Shown: positions 17,450-25,795 of the stretch, in pieces
Numbering within the stretch: position 1 is the first letter of the stretch
Layout of the letters: each line of letters begins with the position of its first letter
NCBI GenBank assembly: GCA_001709035.1
Contig: LVKA01000011.1
Span: 806,001 to 870,000, forward strand
Direction: 5' to 3'
DNA from: Candidatus Thiodiazotropha endoloripes
GTDB lineage: Bacteria; Pseudomonadota; Gammaproteobacteria; Chromatiales; Chromatiaceae
DNA length: 64,000 nt
Notes under the pieces: model-generated
What the model saw: only the letters and a program-made list of their open reading frames with translations
Told to the model about the DNA's origin: nothing
The model's database searches: none
Translations under genes and position numbers: made by a program

Positions 17450-17516
17450 ATCAACTGCACATGAATAATCTGTTCCGCTACACAACGCGAAATCCAGGTG
17501 AGTTGGGGCGTTAGCG
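17450..17516. repeat. Integron attC-like recombination site 2
   Basis: GATCAAC (17450-17456) and GTTAGCG (17510-17516) are candidate outer cores. AACTGCACATGAA (17453-17465) pairs imperfectly with TCCAGGTGAGTT (17493-17504). The right end, GGTGAGTTGGGGCGTTAG, has the typical layout of attC left/right boxes. The next start codon is only 6 nt away, as usual for cassettes. Confidence 0.5.
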
Positions 17517-17521
17517 ATAGT

Positions 17522-17800
17522 ATGACAAATATCTTACTTATATCTCTGACTGCAATTGTGATTTTGGCGGCTTTGTCTTCTTGGAGACACTCTTTTGTGG
17601 GTTATTTAGGAATATTGGCTTCTACATTTGTATTTCTAGGTGCATTCTTTTTTGAATCTATTTTAGAGGCATTGCATGATTCAGATTTAGTTCAATTAAT
17701 CATGGAATTGGGACTGTTATTTATAGCATATGGTTTTTTCTGGTTTTTCTTTACTGTGAAATATATAACTGAGAGTTCGCTATTCGATCTTACATATTAA
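17522..17800 (+). CDS. Small hydrophobic membrane protein
   Basis: A 92-aa protein with three hydrophobic stretches (NILLISLTAIVILAALSSW, FVGYLGILASTFVFLGAFFF and LIMELGLLFIAYGFFWFFFT). No family recognised. ATG at 17522 lies 6 nt after attC-like site 2 and lacks a clear ribosome binding site, as often seen for integron cassette genes. An in-frame start at 17498 would read through the site and is not favoured. Confidence 0.6.
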   Translation: MTNILLISLTAIVILAALSSWRHSFVGYLGILASTFVFLGAFFFESILEALHDSDLVQLIMELGLLFIAYGFFWFFFTVKYITESSLFDLTY

Positions 17801-17803
17801 AGC

Positions 17804-17935
17804 ATGCCTATGTTCAAAGAATTTGTTGACAGGAAGGGGTATAGGACAGCCTTTGAGTCGTTCACAATTACTGCGGGGTATGGTTTGTTTTTATCAGCAA
17901 TGTTGCTTTATGCATTTTATATATATAGGGGCTAA
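17804..17935 (+). CDS. Possible 43-aa membrane peptide
   Basis: A short ORF starting 3 nt after the previous stop, with a charged N-terminal part (KEFVDRKGYRTAFESF) and one C-terminal hydrophobic helix (GYGLFLSAMLLYAFYIY). The TAA stop sits in GGCTAAC, another core-like box. No Shine-Dalgarno; the close spacing suggests coupling to the upstream membrane gene. Could be spurious. Confidence 0.4.
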   Translation: MPMFKEFVDRKGYRTAFESFTITAGYGLFLSAMLLYAFYIYRG

Positions 17936-18012
17936 CCAGGCCTTTTAGTGAACACAATCACTACCACACCTGTACCAATGAAGGCTACGTCAGCTAAAAA
18001 AGGACTTACAGA

Positions 18013-18522
18013 ATGAAAGACGTAATATTTGTACTCTTCATAATATGGTCTGGTCATGCATTCTGCTTGGATTTGGAACCAGCTAAATCCGTTCTGGGCG
18101 TGCCTTGGAATAGTTCAGAAGCGGAGGCGATGAAAATATTGGGGTCGCCTAACGGTTACTTCCATGCAACAAAGCACAAAAAGCTAGTCTTCTACGGTAA
18201 ATCTGTTGTGCTACTCTTTAAGCGCGGAAAGTTAAAGGGTTTCAGGTATTACGAGGCTTGTTGCAGAGCACTGTATCAAATGTCTGTTTCAATCAATTCT
18301 AAGTACTCTAAAGAACCAATATCGCTTGACGGTGTAAAGCTATCAGGTAGCTCTTTCCATAATTTAAATAGATCTCTTTCTTACGAGCTTGGGCTCCCTG
18401 ACTATCGTGCAGAAATAGCAACCGATGAAGTTACGATAAGACTAGGATTTACAGGCAGTGGCTACCCAGGCAAAGCTGAAGAATTCCACTTTAGCAGCAT
18501 CGAAGTAGACTATGACTTATAA
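18013..18522 (+). CDS. Secreted hypothetical protein
   Basis: A 169-aa protein with an N-terminal signal peptide (VIFVLFIIWSGHAFC, cleavage near residue 18-20) and a mature domain with the motif VLGVPWNSSEAEAMKILGSPNG, reminiscent of small periplasmic domains that start with a GxxWGxS segment. Mature Cys-Cys pair at YYEACCRAL. No family recognised. A ribosome binding site AAGGAC is present. Composition is A+T-richer than the flanking core genes. Confidence 0.6.
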   Translation: MKDVIFVLFIIWSGHAFCLDLEPAKSVLGVPWNSSEAEAMKILGSPNGYFHATKHKKLVFYGKSVVLLFKRGKLKGFRYYEACCRALYQMSVSINSKYSKEPISLDGVKLSGSSFHNLNRSLSYELGLPDYRAEIATDEVTIRLGFTGSGYPGKAEEFHFSSIEVDYDL

Positions 18523-18602
18523 GCCGAACAAGAAAGTTATGCTGCTCACTATTAAGCTTGTGCCACTTTGATTGATACTTCGGTAATTCAGGTAGGCTAT
18601 CA

Positions 18603-18848
18603 ATGGGCATAGGAATGCTCTATTACAATATGCGGAACAAAAAGCCCAGTGCTAAGTGCAAGCGCTGTGGTTTACGTTACACGATTGATTATGCAGAGTG
18701 TCCGCACTGCACAGGTCTTTCTGAGCAGGAATTGGTTGAATTGAAAAGAGTCATTAGAGCAGGGAGAATTGCCAGCAGGCAACTCGGTAAGAAGTTGCTT
18801 TTGACAGCGGTTGCACTCATCGTGGCTTTACTCTTTGTCACCAAATAA
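18603..18848 (+). CDS. Small zinc-ribbon protein with C-terminal membrane helix
   Basis: An 81-aa protein. CKRCGLRYTIDYAECPHC (about residues 19-36) is a two-knuckle CxxC-CxxC zinc ribbon; a helix of mixed charge follows, and residues about 62-79 (LLLTAVALIVALLFV) form a C-terminal transmembrane anchor. Similar zinc-ribbon-TM proteins are widespread and mostly uncharacterised. Alternative ATGs exist 4 and 9 codons downstream. Confidence 0.65.
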   Translation: MGIGMLYYNMRNKKPSAKCKRCGLRYTIDYAECPHCTGLSEQELVELKRVIRAGRIASRQLGKKLLLTAVALIVALLFVTK

Positions 18849-18953
18849 ATCCATAAGTATCTTCAAATTTGCTTGTGTTAAGTTATTCTTGGTTTATCTG
18901 CCTTACCTACACACCAGCCTAACGGACCACTCACTTATTTAGTTTTGTACCAA

Positions 18954-19262
18954 ATGTTACTGTTTATAAAAAGTGCATGGACCGGTAAGGAAAAACTCTC
19001 TCTGGTTTTTTGGGGCTACTACATCTCTGGGCAGCTTGGTCTTGCACTCTTGATTGGTGCTTTTTTGGTATTTATACCCAGTGAAACAGCACAGATTATT
19101 GCAGCTGTATTACTCTTTTTGCCCTATGTAATCTGGGCAAGCTGGTCAGTCTGGGCGTGTGCCTACAATGTAGAGCAGAAATACTGGGGTCATGCCGCCA
19201 GGGTTGTTGTGGTGATTTCGGTGATGAGTGCGATTCGCAATTTGATCGTGATATTGGAGTGA
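18954..19262 (+). CDS. Small multi-pass membrane protein
   Basis: A 102-aa protein with hydrophobic segments LSLVFWGYYISGQLGLALLIGAFLVF, AAVLLFLPYVIWASWSVWACAY and ARVVVVISVMSAIRNLIVIL. The WGYYISGQL and ASWSVWACAYN pieces are typical of short uncharacterised membrane proteins of integrons and islands. The ATG at 18954 is preferred over a TTG three codons upstream. Last gene of the accessory block. Confidence 0.65.
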   Translation: MLLFIKSAWTGKEKLSLVFWGYYISGQLGLALLIGAFLVFIPSETAQIIAAVLLFLPYVIWASWSVWACAYNVEQKYWGHAARVVVVISVMSAIRNLIVILE

Positions 19263-19484
19263 TTTTAGGTACTTAACAGTCAGTAATGAACCGTTTTCCG
19301 GGCAATTATTGTAATCACCATTCTATTGATTTTTCCTTGTAAGTGTTTGCTTTTTAGCCGATAAAAGGGTAATTTTGCAGTTCCGCATAGTCTTAATAAT
19401 ATCTCGAATCCTGCTTTTCGATGTTTCCTCAATCGTTACACCGAAATCTAATTTCAAAGAGTTCATCAAGATTTGTGGTGATTC

Positions 19485-19523
19485 TACCTCCTAAGGGGTA
19501 ATCTTTTTTTTATTATTGAGGTA
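19485..19523 (+). promoter_or_regulatory. Cold-shock gene leader with possible Shine-Dalgarno masking
   Basis: TACCTC (19485-19490) is an exact complement of GAGGTA (19518-19523), which contains the ribosome binding site 10 nt before the cold-shock ATG. TACC (19485-19488) can instead pair with GGTA (19497-19500) in front of a run of eight T residues. The two pairings exclude each other, as in a temperature- or protein-dependent leader switch. Both stems are short. Confidence 0.35.
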
Positions 19524-19531
19524 TTCATACC

Positions 19532-19741
19532 ATGTCAGAAAGACAAACTGGAACCGTCAAATGGTTCGACAGCGGCAAAGGTTACGGCTTTATTGAGCGT
19601 CCAAACGGTAAAGATCTCTTCGTTCATTTCCGTTCAATCGAAGGGGAGGGGCACCGTTCTCTGGTCGATGGACAGAAAGTCGAGTTTACTGAAGTGGCTG
19701 GTCAGAAAGGTCCTCAGGCAGACAAGGTTGTCCCGCTCTAA
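19532..19741 (+). CDS. Cold-shock protein, CspA family
   Basis: A 69-aa single cold-shock domain that binds single-stranded RNA/DNA as a chaperone. RNP1 is KGYGFIE and RNP2 is [22 protein letters not shown] and [10 protein letters not shown] are canonical start and end. It has a long upstream gene-free leader (about 270 bp), as cold-shock genes often do, and a GAGGT ribosome binding site. Which paralogue this is cannot be decided. Confidence 0.95.
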   Translation: MSERQTGTVKWFDSGKGYGFIERPNGKDLFVHFRSIEGEGHRSLVDGQKVEFTEVAGQKGPQADKVVPL

Positions 19742-20093
19742 ACGACTCGGTGTTGTACCCGGGCTCAAGGAGTGAGCCCGGTCAGTCAGCCTGTTACCTG
19801 ATAAGGTATTCGGAAAAGACTGTTTTCCTTCTCCGTTTCCGCTCTTCTGCACGTGACAATCAGAGCGCGTCCTATAAACCTGTTCTAAGGCAAAGGCTCT
19901 CTTTGTGTCTCTCGATTCGAATTTCTAACAGATTCAGAATGGTTTGACGGGTTGTTTATAAACTTGGTTAAATTCTAATCTGAACAGAGTGAAATTAAAC
20001 GCCTGCCATGACACCTTCACAATTGACCGAATATCGATCAATCAGTGCCAATAAAATTTATCCAGGCTGTAAGTGAGTCGAAAATGGCCGGTT
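19742..20093. other. Intergenic region between convergent cold-shock gene and metG
   Basis: About 350 bp. Apart from the GC hairpin at its left end (19759-19781) I see nothing definite; the short ORFs inside look accidental. Confidence 0.45.
19759..19781 (+). terminator. GC-rich hairpin after the cold-shock gene
   Basis: CCGGGCTCA and TGAGCCCGG form a perfect 9-bp stem with a 5-nt loop 17 bp after the stop codon. There is no T run after it, so it is either a poor intrinsic terminator or a 3' stabilising hairpin. Confidence 0.55.
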
Positions 20094-22142
20094 TTACTTA
20101 ACCCGCATCCCCGGCTCTGCACCTTCATCCGGATTGAGGATGAACAGATCCTTACCCCCAGGCCCGGCGGCCAGCACCATACCCTCGGATAGCCCGAAAC
20201 GCATCTTACGTGGCGCCAGATTGGCGACCATCACGGTAAGCTTGCCTTCCAGATCCTCCGGCGCATAGGCGGATTTGATGCCGGCGAAGACGTTGCGGCT
20301 CTCGCCACCCAAGTCGAGGGTGAGTTGCAGCAGTTTGTCGGCGCCATCCACATGCTCCGCCCTGGCGATCCTGGCGATCCGCAGATCGAGCTTGGCGAAA
20401 TCGTCGAACTGGATGGTGTCAGCGATTGGATCCTTGGCCAGGGGCGAGTCGGCCGCTGGCTTTGCCGGCGCGGTCTGCTGCTGAGCCGCCAGATCCTCTT
20501 TGGAATGTTCCAACATGGCCTCGATATGTTTCGGGTCGACCCGGGTCATCAGCGGCTTGAACTTGCTGATGGTGTGGCCACTCAGCGGGGTGGCCAGCTG
20601 CTCCCAGTTGAGGCGTTCGATCTGCAGGAAGGACTCGGCCATCTCTGCGGTGCTCGGGAGGATCGGTCGCAGGTAGCCGATCAGCAGACGGAACAGGTTG
20701 AGACCGTCGCTGCAGATCGCCTGCAGCTCGGCTTCTTTGCCTTCCTCCTTGGCAACCACCCAGGGCTTCTGTTCATCGATGTACTGATTGGCGCGATCCG
20801 CCAGGGCCATGATCTCACGCACGGCGCGGCTGAACTCCCGCTTCTCATAGTGTTGGGCAATGGTCTCGCCGGCGGCAACGAACTCATCGAACAGGGCCTG
20901 CTCGCTTACATGCTCGGCCAGCTTGCCTTCGAAGCGTTTGCTGATGAATCCGGCGCAGCGACTGGCGATGTTGACCACCTTGCCCACCAGGTCGCTGTTG
21001 ACCCGCTGGGCGAAGTCTTCCAGGTTGAGGTCGATGTCGTCGACCCCGGAGCCCAGCTTGGCGGCGAAGTAGTAGCGCAGGTATTCCGGATTGAGATGGT
21101 CCAGGTAGGTGCGTGCCTTGATGAAGGTGCCACGGGATTTGGACATCTTCGCGCCGTCCACAGTGAGAAAGCCGTGAGCGTAGACCGCATTGGGTGTACG
21201 GAAGCCCGCACCGTGGAGCATCGCCGGCCAGAACAGGGTGTGGAAATAGATGATGTCTTTGCCGATGAAGTGGTAGAGCTCGGTGTCGCTGCCTTCCGCC
21301 CAGTAGCTGTCGAAGTCGAGGCCTTCGGTCTTGTCGCAGAGGTTGCGGAAGCTGGCCATGTAGCCGATCGGCGCGTCGAGCCAGACATAGAAATATTTAC
21401 CCGGGTGGTCGGGGATCTCGAAGCCGAAGTAGGGGGCGTCTCGGGAGATATCCCACTCCTGCAGGCCTGCCTCGAACCATTCCCCCAGTTTGTTGGAGAC
21501 TTCACTCTGTACATGGCCGCCCCCCGTCCACTCTTTGAGCATGCTCTCGAAGTCGGCCAGTTTGAAGAAATAGTGGTCCGACTCCCGCTGCTCCGGTACA
21601 GCACCGGATACCGCAGAGACCGGATTCTTCAACTCCGCCGGGGAGTAGCTGGCGCCGCAGACTTCACAGTTGTCACCATACTGATCCTCTGAGCCGCATT
21701 TGGGGCAGGTGCCCTTGATGAAGCGATCGGGCAGGAACATATGCTCCACCGGGTCGTAGGCCTGGGTGATGGTGCGCTTGGCGATATGACCCCCATCCCG
21801 GTTACGTTCGTAGATGGTGTTGGCGCAGGCCTGATTCTCCGGCGAGTGGGTGGAGTGGTAGTTGTCGAAACCGATGCGGAACTCGGCGAAGTCCGCAGTA
21901 TGCTCCTCGGCCACCCGTTCGATCAGGGTTTCGGGTTCGATCCCCTCCTGGCGGGCTCTGAGCATGATCGGGGTGCCATGGGCATCATCGGCACAGACGT
22001 AGTAGCACTCGTGTCCCCGCATCTTCTGAAAACGCACCCAGATGTCGGTCTGTATGTATTCCACCAGATGACCAATGTGGATCGGCCCGTTGGCATAGGG
22101 CAGGGCGCTGGTGACGAGGATCTTTCGCGGTGTGTTGTTCAT
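20094..22142 (-). CDS. metG: Methionyl-tRNA synthetase
   Basis: Class I aminoacyl-tRNA synthetase charging tRNA-Met (682 aa, the long bacterial type with a C-terminal dimerisation/tRNA-binding domain). HIGH motif in [20 protein letters not shown] intact in [13 protein letters not shown], zinc knuckles [18 protein letters not shown]. The last about 105 residues form the Trbp111-like OB-fold domain ([29 protein letters not shown]). A Pro/Ala linker precedes it. Start at [11 protein letters not shown] (22142), matching homologues; 33 extra in-frame codons upstream are unlikely to be coding. Divergent from the acyltransferase gene. Confidence 0.97.
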   Translation of the reverse strand: MNNTPRKILVTSALPYANGPIHIGHLVEYIQTDIWVRFQKMRGHECYYVCADDAHGTPIMLRARQEGIEPETLIERVAEEHTADFAEFRIGFDNYHSTHSPENQACANTIYERNRDGGHIAKRTITQAYDPVEHMFLPDRFIKGTCPKCGSEDQYGDNCEVCGASYSPAELKNPVSAVSGAVPEQRESDHYFFKLADFESMLKEWTGGGHVQSEVSNKLGEWFEAGLQEWDISRDAPYFGFEIPDHPGKYFYVWLDAPIGYMASFRNLCDKTEGLDFDSYWAEGSDTELYHFIGKDIIYFHTLFWPAMLHGAGFRTPNAVYAHGFLTVDGAKMSKSRGTFIKARTYLDHLNPEYLRYYFAAKLGSGVDDIDLNLEDFAQRVNSDLVGKVVNIASRCAGFISKRFEGKLAEHVSEQALFDEFVAAGETIAQHYEKREFSRAVREIMALADRANQYIDEQKPWVVAKEEGKEAELQAICSDGLNLFRLLIGYLRPILPSTAEMAESFLQIERLNWEQLATPLSGHTISKFKPLMTRVDPKHIEAMLEHSKEDLAAQQQTAPAKPAADSPLAKDPIADTIQFDDFAKLDLRIARIARAEHVDGADKLLQLTLDLGGESRNVFAGIKSAYAPEDLEGKLTVMVANLAPRKMRFGLSEGMVLAAGPGGKDLFILNPDEGAEPGMRVK

Positions 22143-22358
22143 GTCGAGTCTGGTTTTCAGGTTGCAGCAGGGCGTTTGCCCGGAAAAACCGGGATTATCA
22201 CATATCGGTTCGGAAATAGGTAAGTCACCGGTTGGTTTCATCGCTAAACCGGTTTCACAGGATGGTCATCTTGGTGCAATCTAATCCTAATCCTGATGAA
22301 AACCACCTGTCATGCGGCTCTTCTAAGCTCTGCCTGTTTTATTTGCAGGAGCCCGCAT

Positions 22359-24074
22359 GTGCTGAATGTTGAACAGGTCTTGACCAATCGTTTTCCGGGA
22401 TTTTTCGAAAAGCAGCCCTCTCTGCTGACCAAACCCATGTTGAAGGCTCTGCGTCTGCTGTTTCGCGAGCGGGAGATCAACCGGTTTCTGGAAGAGCACC
22501 ATGCGCTGCGAGGCCTCGAGCTGATCGAAAAGGTCCTTGAGTACTTCGATTTGGACTATCTGGTGTCGAACAAGGATCTGGAGAACATCCCCTCCAGCGG
22601 TCGGGTCATCGTGGTGGCCAACCACCCCCTGGGGGCGCTGGACGCCCTCAGCCTGATCCTGATGATCAGCCGGGTGCGCCGGGATATCCGGGTGGTGGCC
22701 AACGATCTGCTCGCCTCCATCGAACCGCTGAAGGATCTGCTGCTGCCGGTGGACAACCTGGGTGGCGGTTCGAGTCGCCGGGGAGTCAAACAGATCCATG
22801 CCGCCCTGCAACGGGAGGAGCTGGTGATCATCTTCCCGGCCGGTGAGGTCTCCCGGTTACGCCCCAACGGGGTCCGGGATGTGCGCTGGAAGAGCGGCTT
22901 CATGCAGTTTGCCCGGCGTACCGGCTCACCGCTGCTGCCGATCTACATCGATGCCCGTAATTCGCCCCTGTTCTATGGCGTCTCCATGCTCTACAAGCCG
23001 ATCGCCGCTCTGTTGCTGGTGCAGGAGATGTTCATGCAGCGCTCCAACACCATCGCCTTCCGGGTAGGCGAACTGATCCCTTTTACCCATCTGAATGTGG
23101 AGGGGATCAGGCTGAAGGCCCGGGTGAAGATGGTGCGCAAGCATCTCTATCGGATCTCCCAGCGCAAACCGGGTGTGTTCACCACTGAGAAGAGTATTGC
23201 CCATCCGGAATCCCGCCAGGCGCTGAAGAAGGAGCTGAGCAAGGGTGAGATCCTCGGCCAGACCAGAGATGGCAAACAGATACTGCTGATGGATTGGCAG
23301 CCGGGCAGCGTCTTGATGCGGGAGATTGGGCGGCTAAGGGAGTTGAGCTTTCGCAAGGTGGGAGAGGGTACCGGCAAGCGACGGGATACGGACAACTACG
23401 ATCTGCACTACCGCCATCTGGTACTGTGGGATGAGTCTGAGCTGGAAGTGGTCGGCTCCTATCGTATCGGTGAAGTGGGCTCGATCCTGGTCAATCAGGG
23501 TAGTGAAGGTCTCTACACCAACTCGTTGTTCAAGTTTGACGATCACTTCGATCGCTACGCCCGTCAGTCGATCGAACTGGGACGCAGCTTCGTGCAACCC
23601 CGCTACTGGGGCAGCCGGGCCCTGGATTACCTGTGGCAGGGGGTAGGGGCCTATCTGAAGCACCACCCTGAAATCAAATTTATGTATGGGCCGGTGAGCA
23701 TCAGCGCCCACTACCCGAAACCGGCCAGGGATCTGATGGTGGACTTTTTTCAGCGTTACTACGCAAGCAATGAGTATCTGGGGCAGGCCAGGGTGCCTTA
23801 TCAGATCAGCCAGTCGACCAGGGATGAGTTTGGTCAGGTGTTCAGTGGTGATGACTATGAGGCCGATCGGCAGGAGCTGAAGAACCAGCTGGCGCTGTTC
23901 GACCTGACCATTCCCACTCTGTTCAAGCAGTACACCGATCTGTGTGAACCCGGCGGTGTGCGGTTTCTCGATTTTGGCGTGGATCCGGAGTTCGCCGGAT
24001 GTACGGATGGCATGATCCTGGTTGAGATCTCCAAGGTCAAAGCAAGCAAACGCAAGCGCTACATGGGGAGCTAG
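22359..24074 (+). CDS. Bifunctional acyltransferase, OlsF-like (ornithine-lipid-type synthase)
   Basis: A 571-aa fusion. The N-terminal half is a PlsC/OlsA-like O-acyltransferase with the NHPLGALD motif (residues 88-95), FPAGEVSR and PLLPIYID. The C-terminal half looks like the GNAT-fold N-acyltransferase of the OlsB/hemolysin family (VGSYRIG, GLYTNSLFKFDD, ELGRSFVQPRYWGSRALDYLWQG). This two-domain plan is that of OlsF, which makes ornithine lipids by acylating the amino acid and then the lyso-lipid. GTG start at 22359, with AGGAG 7 nt upstream; the ATG at 22296 adds residues that do not fit. The substrate amino acid is inferred only. Confidence 0.82.
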   Translation: MLNVEQVLTNRFPGFFEKQPSLLTKPMLKALRLLFREREINRFLEEHHALRGLELIEKVLEYFDLDYLVSNKDLENIPSSGRVIVVANHPLGALDALSLILMISRVRRDIRVVANDLLASIEPLKDLLLPVDNLGGGSSRRGVKQIHAALQREELVIIFPAGEVSRLRPNGVRDVRWKSGFMQFARRTGSPLLPIYIDARNSPLFYGVSMLYKPIAALLLVQEMFMQRSNTIAFRVGELIPFTHLNVEGIRLKARVKMVRKHLYRISQRKPGVFTTEKSIAHPESRQALKKELSKGEILGQTRDGKQILLMDWQPGSVLMREIGRLRELSFRKVGEGTGKRRDTDNYDLHYRHLVLWDESELEVVGSYRIGEVGSILVNQGSEGLYTNSLFKFDDHFDRYARQSIELGRSFVQPRYWGSRALDYLWQGVGAYLKHHPEIKFMYGPVSISAHYPKPARDLMVDFFQRYYASNEYLGQARVPYQISQSTRDEFGQVFSGDDYEADRQELKNQLALFDLTIPTLFKQYTDLCEPGGVRFLDFGVDPEFAGCTDGMILVEISKVKASKRKRYMGS

Positions 24075-24213
24075 TCGCTCATACGAGCAGGTTGGGATAG
24101 TTGATGAGGGAGAGGGTAAACAGGGGTTGGCTCTCCTTAGCCAGGGTGATCCGCAACCCCCTGTTTGTACAACCCCTCATCCATCTGCTGTAGCTGGGTG
24201 GGGGGATCTGAAT

Positions 24214-24711
24214 TTACCTTAAACGCACCGGAACCACTTCGGTATCACAATCCGCACCGTTACAGGCCTCGATGATGATGTAGAGGTCTTCGGGAAGGCT
24301 GTCGATCAACTCGTCCACGTCATATTCGTAGTTATCGTCGTCTTCACAGACCATCTCCAGATTGTTGTCGAACCAGCACTCCTCATCGTTGCGGTCATCA
24401 TGATCGCAGCGACCGTACTCGCCACACCAGACGTAGTAGAAACGAATGTCGTTGTCTTCGTCCAGGTTGCTGTTTACGCTGAGCCAGAAATAGGCGTTGT
24501 AGCCGCTGGCGTTGTCATCGTCGACTTCCCAGACCAACTCGAACTCACCGTTGTTGATCGCCGAGTCGATGGTTACCCGGCCATCTTCCAGTTCAGATGA
24601 AGAGCCGTTGATTCTGAACTCTTCGACCTCCACATCATCACCGCCTCCGTTACAGCCGGCAATGAGGAGTGAGAATGTGGCCATGACGGCAAGAATAAGA
24701 TTTTTGAGCAT
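24214..24711 (-). CDS. Acidic secreted lipoprotein of unknown function
   Basis: A 165-aa protein with a lipoprotein signal (lipobox LIAGC, Cys near residue 20). The mature part is strongly acidic (runs of Asp/Glu such as CEDDDNYEYDVDELID) with several Cys pairs (VWCGEYGRCDHDD, EECWFD, EACNGADCDTE), suggesting disulfides and perhaps calcium binding. Beta-rich ELVWEVDDDNASGYNAYFWLS recalls an immunoglobulin-like fold. No family recognised. Good ribosome binding site (GGAGGGA). Confidence 0.75.
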   Translation of the reverse strand: MLKNLILAVMATFSLLIAGCNGGGDDVEVEEFRINGSSSELEDGRVTIDSAINNGEFELVWEVDDDNASGYNAYFWLSVNSNLDEDNDIRFYYVWCGEYGRCDHDDRNDEECWFDNNLEMVCEDDDNYEYDVDELIDSLPEDLYIIIEACNGADCDTEVVPVRLR

Positions 24712-24937
24712 AATATGTCCCTCCTTCCATGGTTAGCAATGACAAAAATAGTGTTATAGCAAACTATCCCATTCAGTGATTATGGGCGTCAAGGCGCATA
24801 TTGTATCGATTTGTAGCAGTAGTCCTTAAAATCACTTTCGAATTCGGCGACTTAAATTGCATGGTTTGCACAACGACCCCACGCCTGATGGTGCCGTTGC
24901 GCGGCTAGTGACTGACCGGTTCAACCCAGCTTGCCCG

Positions 24938-25738
24938 TTACAGCATAAACAGCAGAATCAAAGCACCCAGGATGAAACGGTAGATGACGAACGGGGTCAT
25001 ACCGATGTTTTCGATGAAGCGCAGAAAGTAGTGGATACAGAGGTAGGCGGTAATGAAGGCCAGGCCTGCGCCGAGGCTGATCGAGAGCCAGTCCACCTCC
25101 GCTTCGCTTTGCAGCAGATCGAGTCCCAGCAGTCCGCCGGACATCAGGATGGTGGGGATGGAGATCAGAAAAGAGAAACGGGATGCCGCTTCACGGGTCA
25201 GGCCGAGGAACAGCCCGGCGGTCATGGTGGAACCGGAGCGGGAGGTGCCCGGAATGATCGCCATCGCCTGGAACAGGCCGATCACCACGGCATCGCTCCA
25301 GCGCAGGGAGTATTCATCCCGATGGCGTTTGCCGAACTGGTCTGCCAGCAGCAGTAGCACGCCAAAACCGATGGTGGTGATGGCGATGACCAGTGGCGAG
25401 CGCAGATCGGTCTCCACCAGGGATTTCATCAGCAATCCGAACAGGCCAACCGGAATGGTGGCGATGACGATCATCCAGCCAAGCCGGGACTCCTTGGAGC
25501 GGGCAGACGGGTTGACCCAGGAGAGAAAAAAATCCCGGGTTATGGAGATCACCTGGTGACGGAAATAGCCGATTACCGCCGCCAGGGTTCCCACATGCAC
25601 GGCCACGTCGAAGGCCAGCCCCTGATCGGTATAGCCGGCCACCTTGGGCGCCAGGATCAGATGAGCCGAACTGGAAATCGGCAGAAATTCGGTCAGTCCC
25701 TGAACCGTGGCCAGGATGATGATTTGTAGGAGTTCCAT
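24938..25738 (-). CDS. uppP: Undecaprenyl-diphosphatase UppP (BacA)
   Basis: Inner-membrane phosphatase that recycles undecaprenyl pyrophosphate to the monophosphate carrier used for peptidoglycan and other polymers (266 aa). Signature motifs LTEFLPISSSAHLIL near the N-terminus (conserved Glu) and MAIIPGTSRSGSTMTAGL in the middle; about eight hydrophobic helices. It complements the lipid II pathway encoded at 44-60 kb and lies 58 bp downstream of galE, possibly co-transcribed. Confidence 0.96.
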   Translation of the reverse strand: MELLQIIILATVQGLTEFLPISSSAHLILAPKVAGYTDQGLAFDVAVHVGTLAAVIGYFRHQVISITRDFFLSWVNPSARSKESRLGWMIVIATIPVGLFGLLMKSLVETDLRSPLVIAITTIGFGVLLLLADQFGKRHRDEYSLRWSDAVVIGLFQAMAIIPGTSRSGSTMTAGLFLGLTREAASRFSFLISIPTILMSGGLLGLDLLQSEAEVDWLSISLGAGLAFITAYLCIHYFLRFIENIGMTPFVIYRFILGALILLFML

Positions 25739-25795
25739 GTCGATCTTTCCTGCTAGTCGACGCCTAACGGTTGGGGGCGGTCAACACGAATCCAG

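Noticed and set aside
17929-18012. Third attC site after the 43-aa ORF
   Set aside because: GGCTAAC is present, but the only pairing (CCTTTTAG with CTAAAAAAGG) does not follow attC spacing and no GTTRRRY end is visible.
20325-21692. 455-aa open frame antisense to metG
   Set aside because: Long only because the GC-rich metG codons lack stops on the other strand; composition is of an antisense frame and metG is certain.
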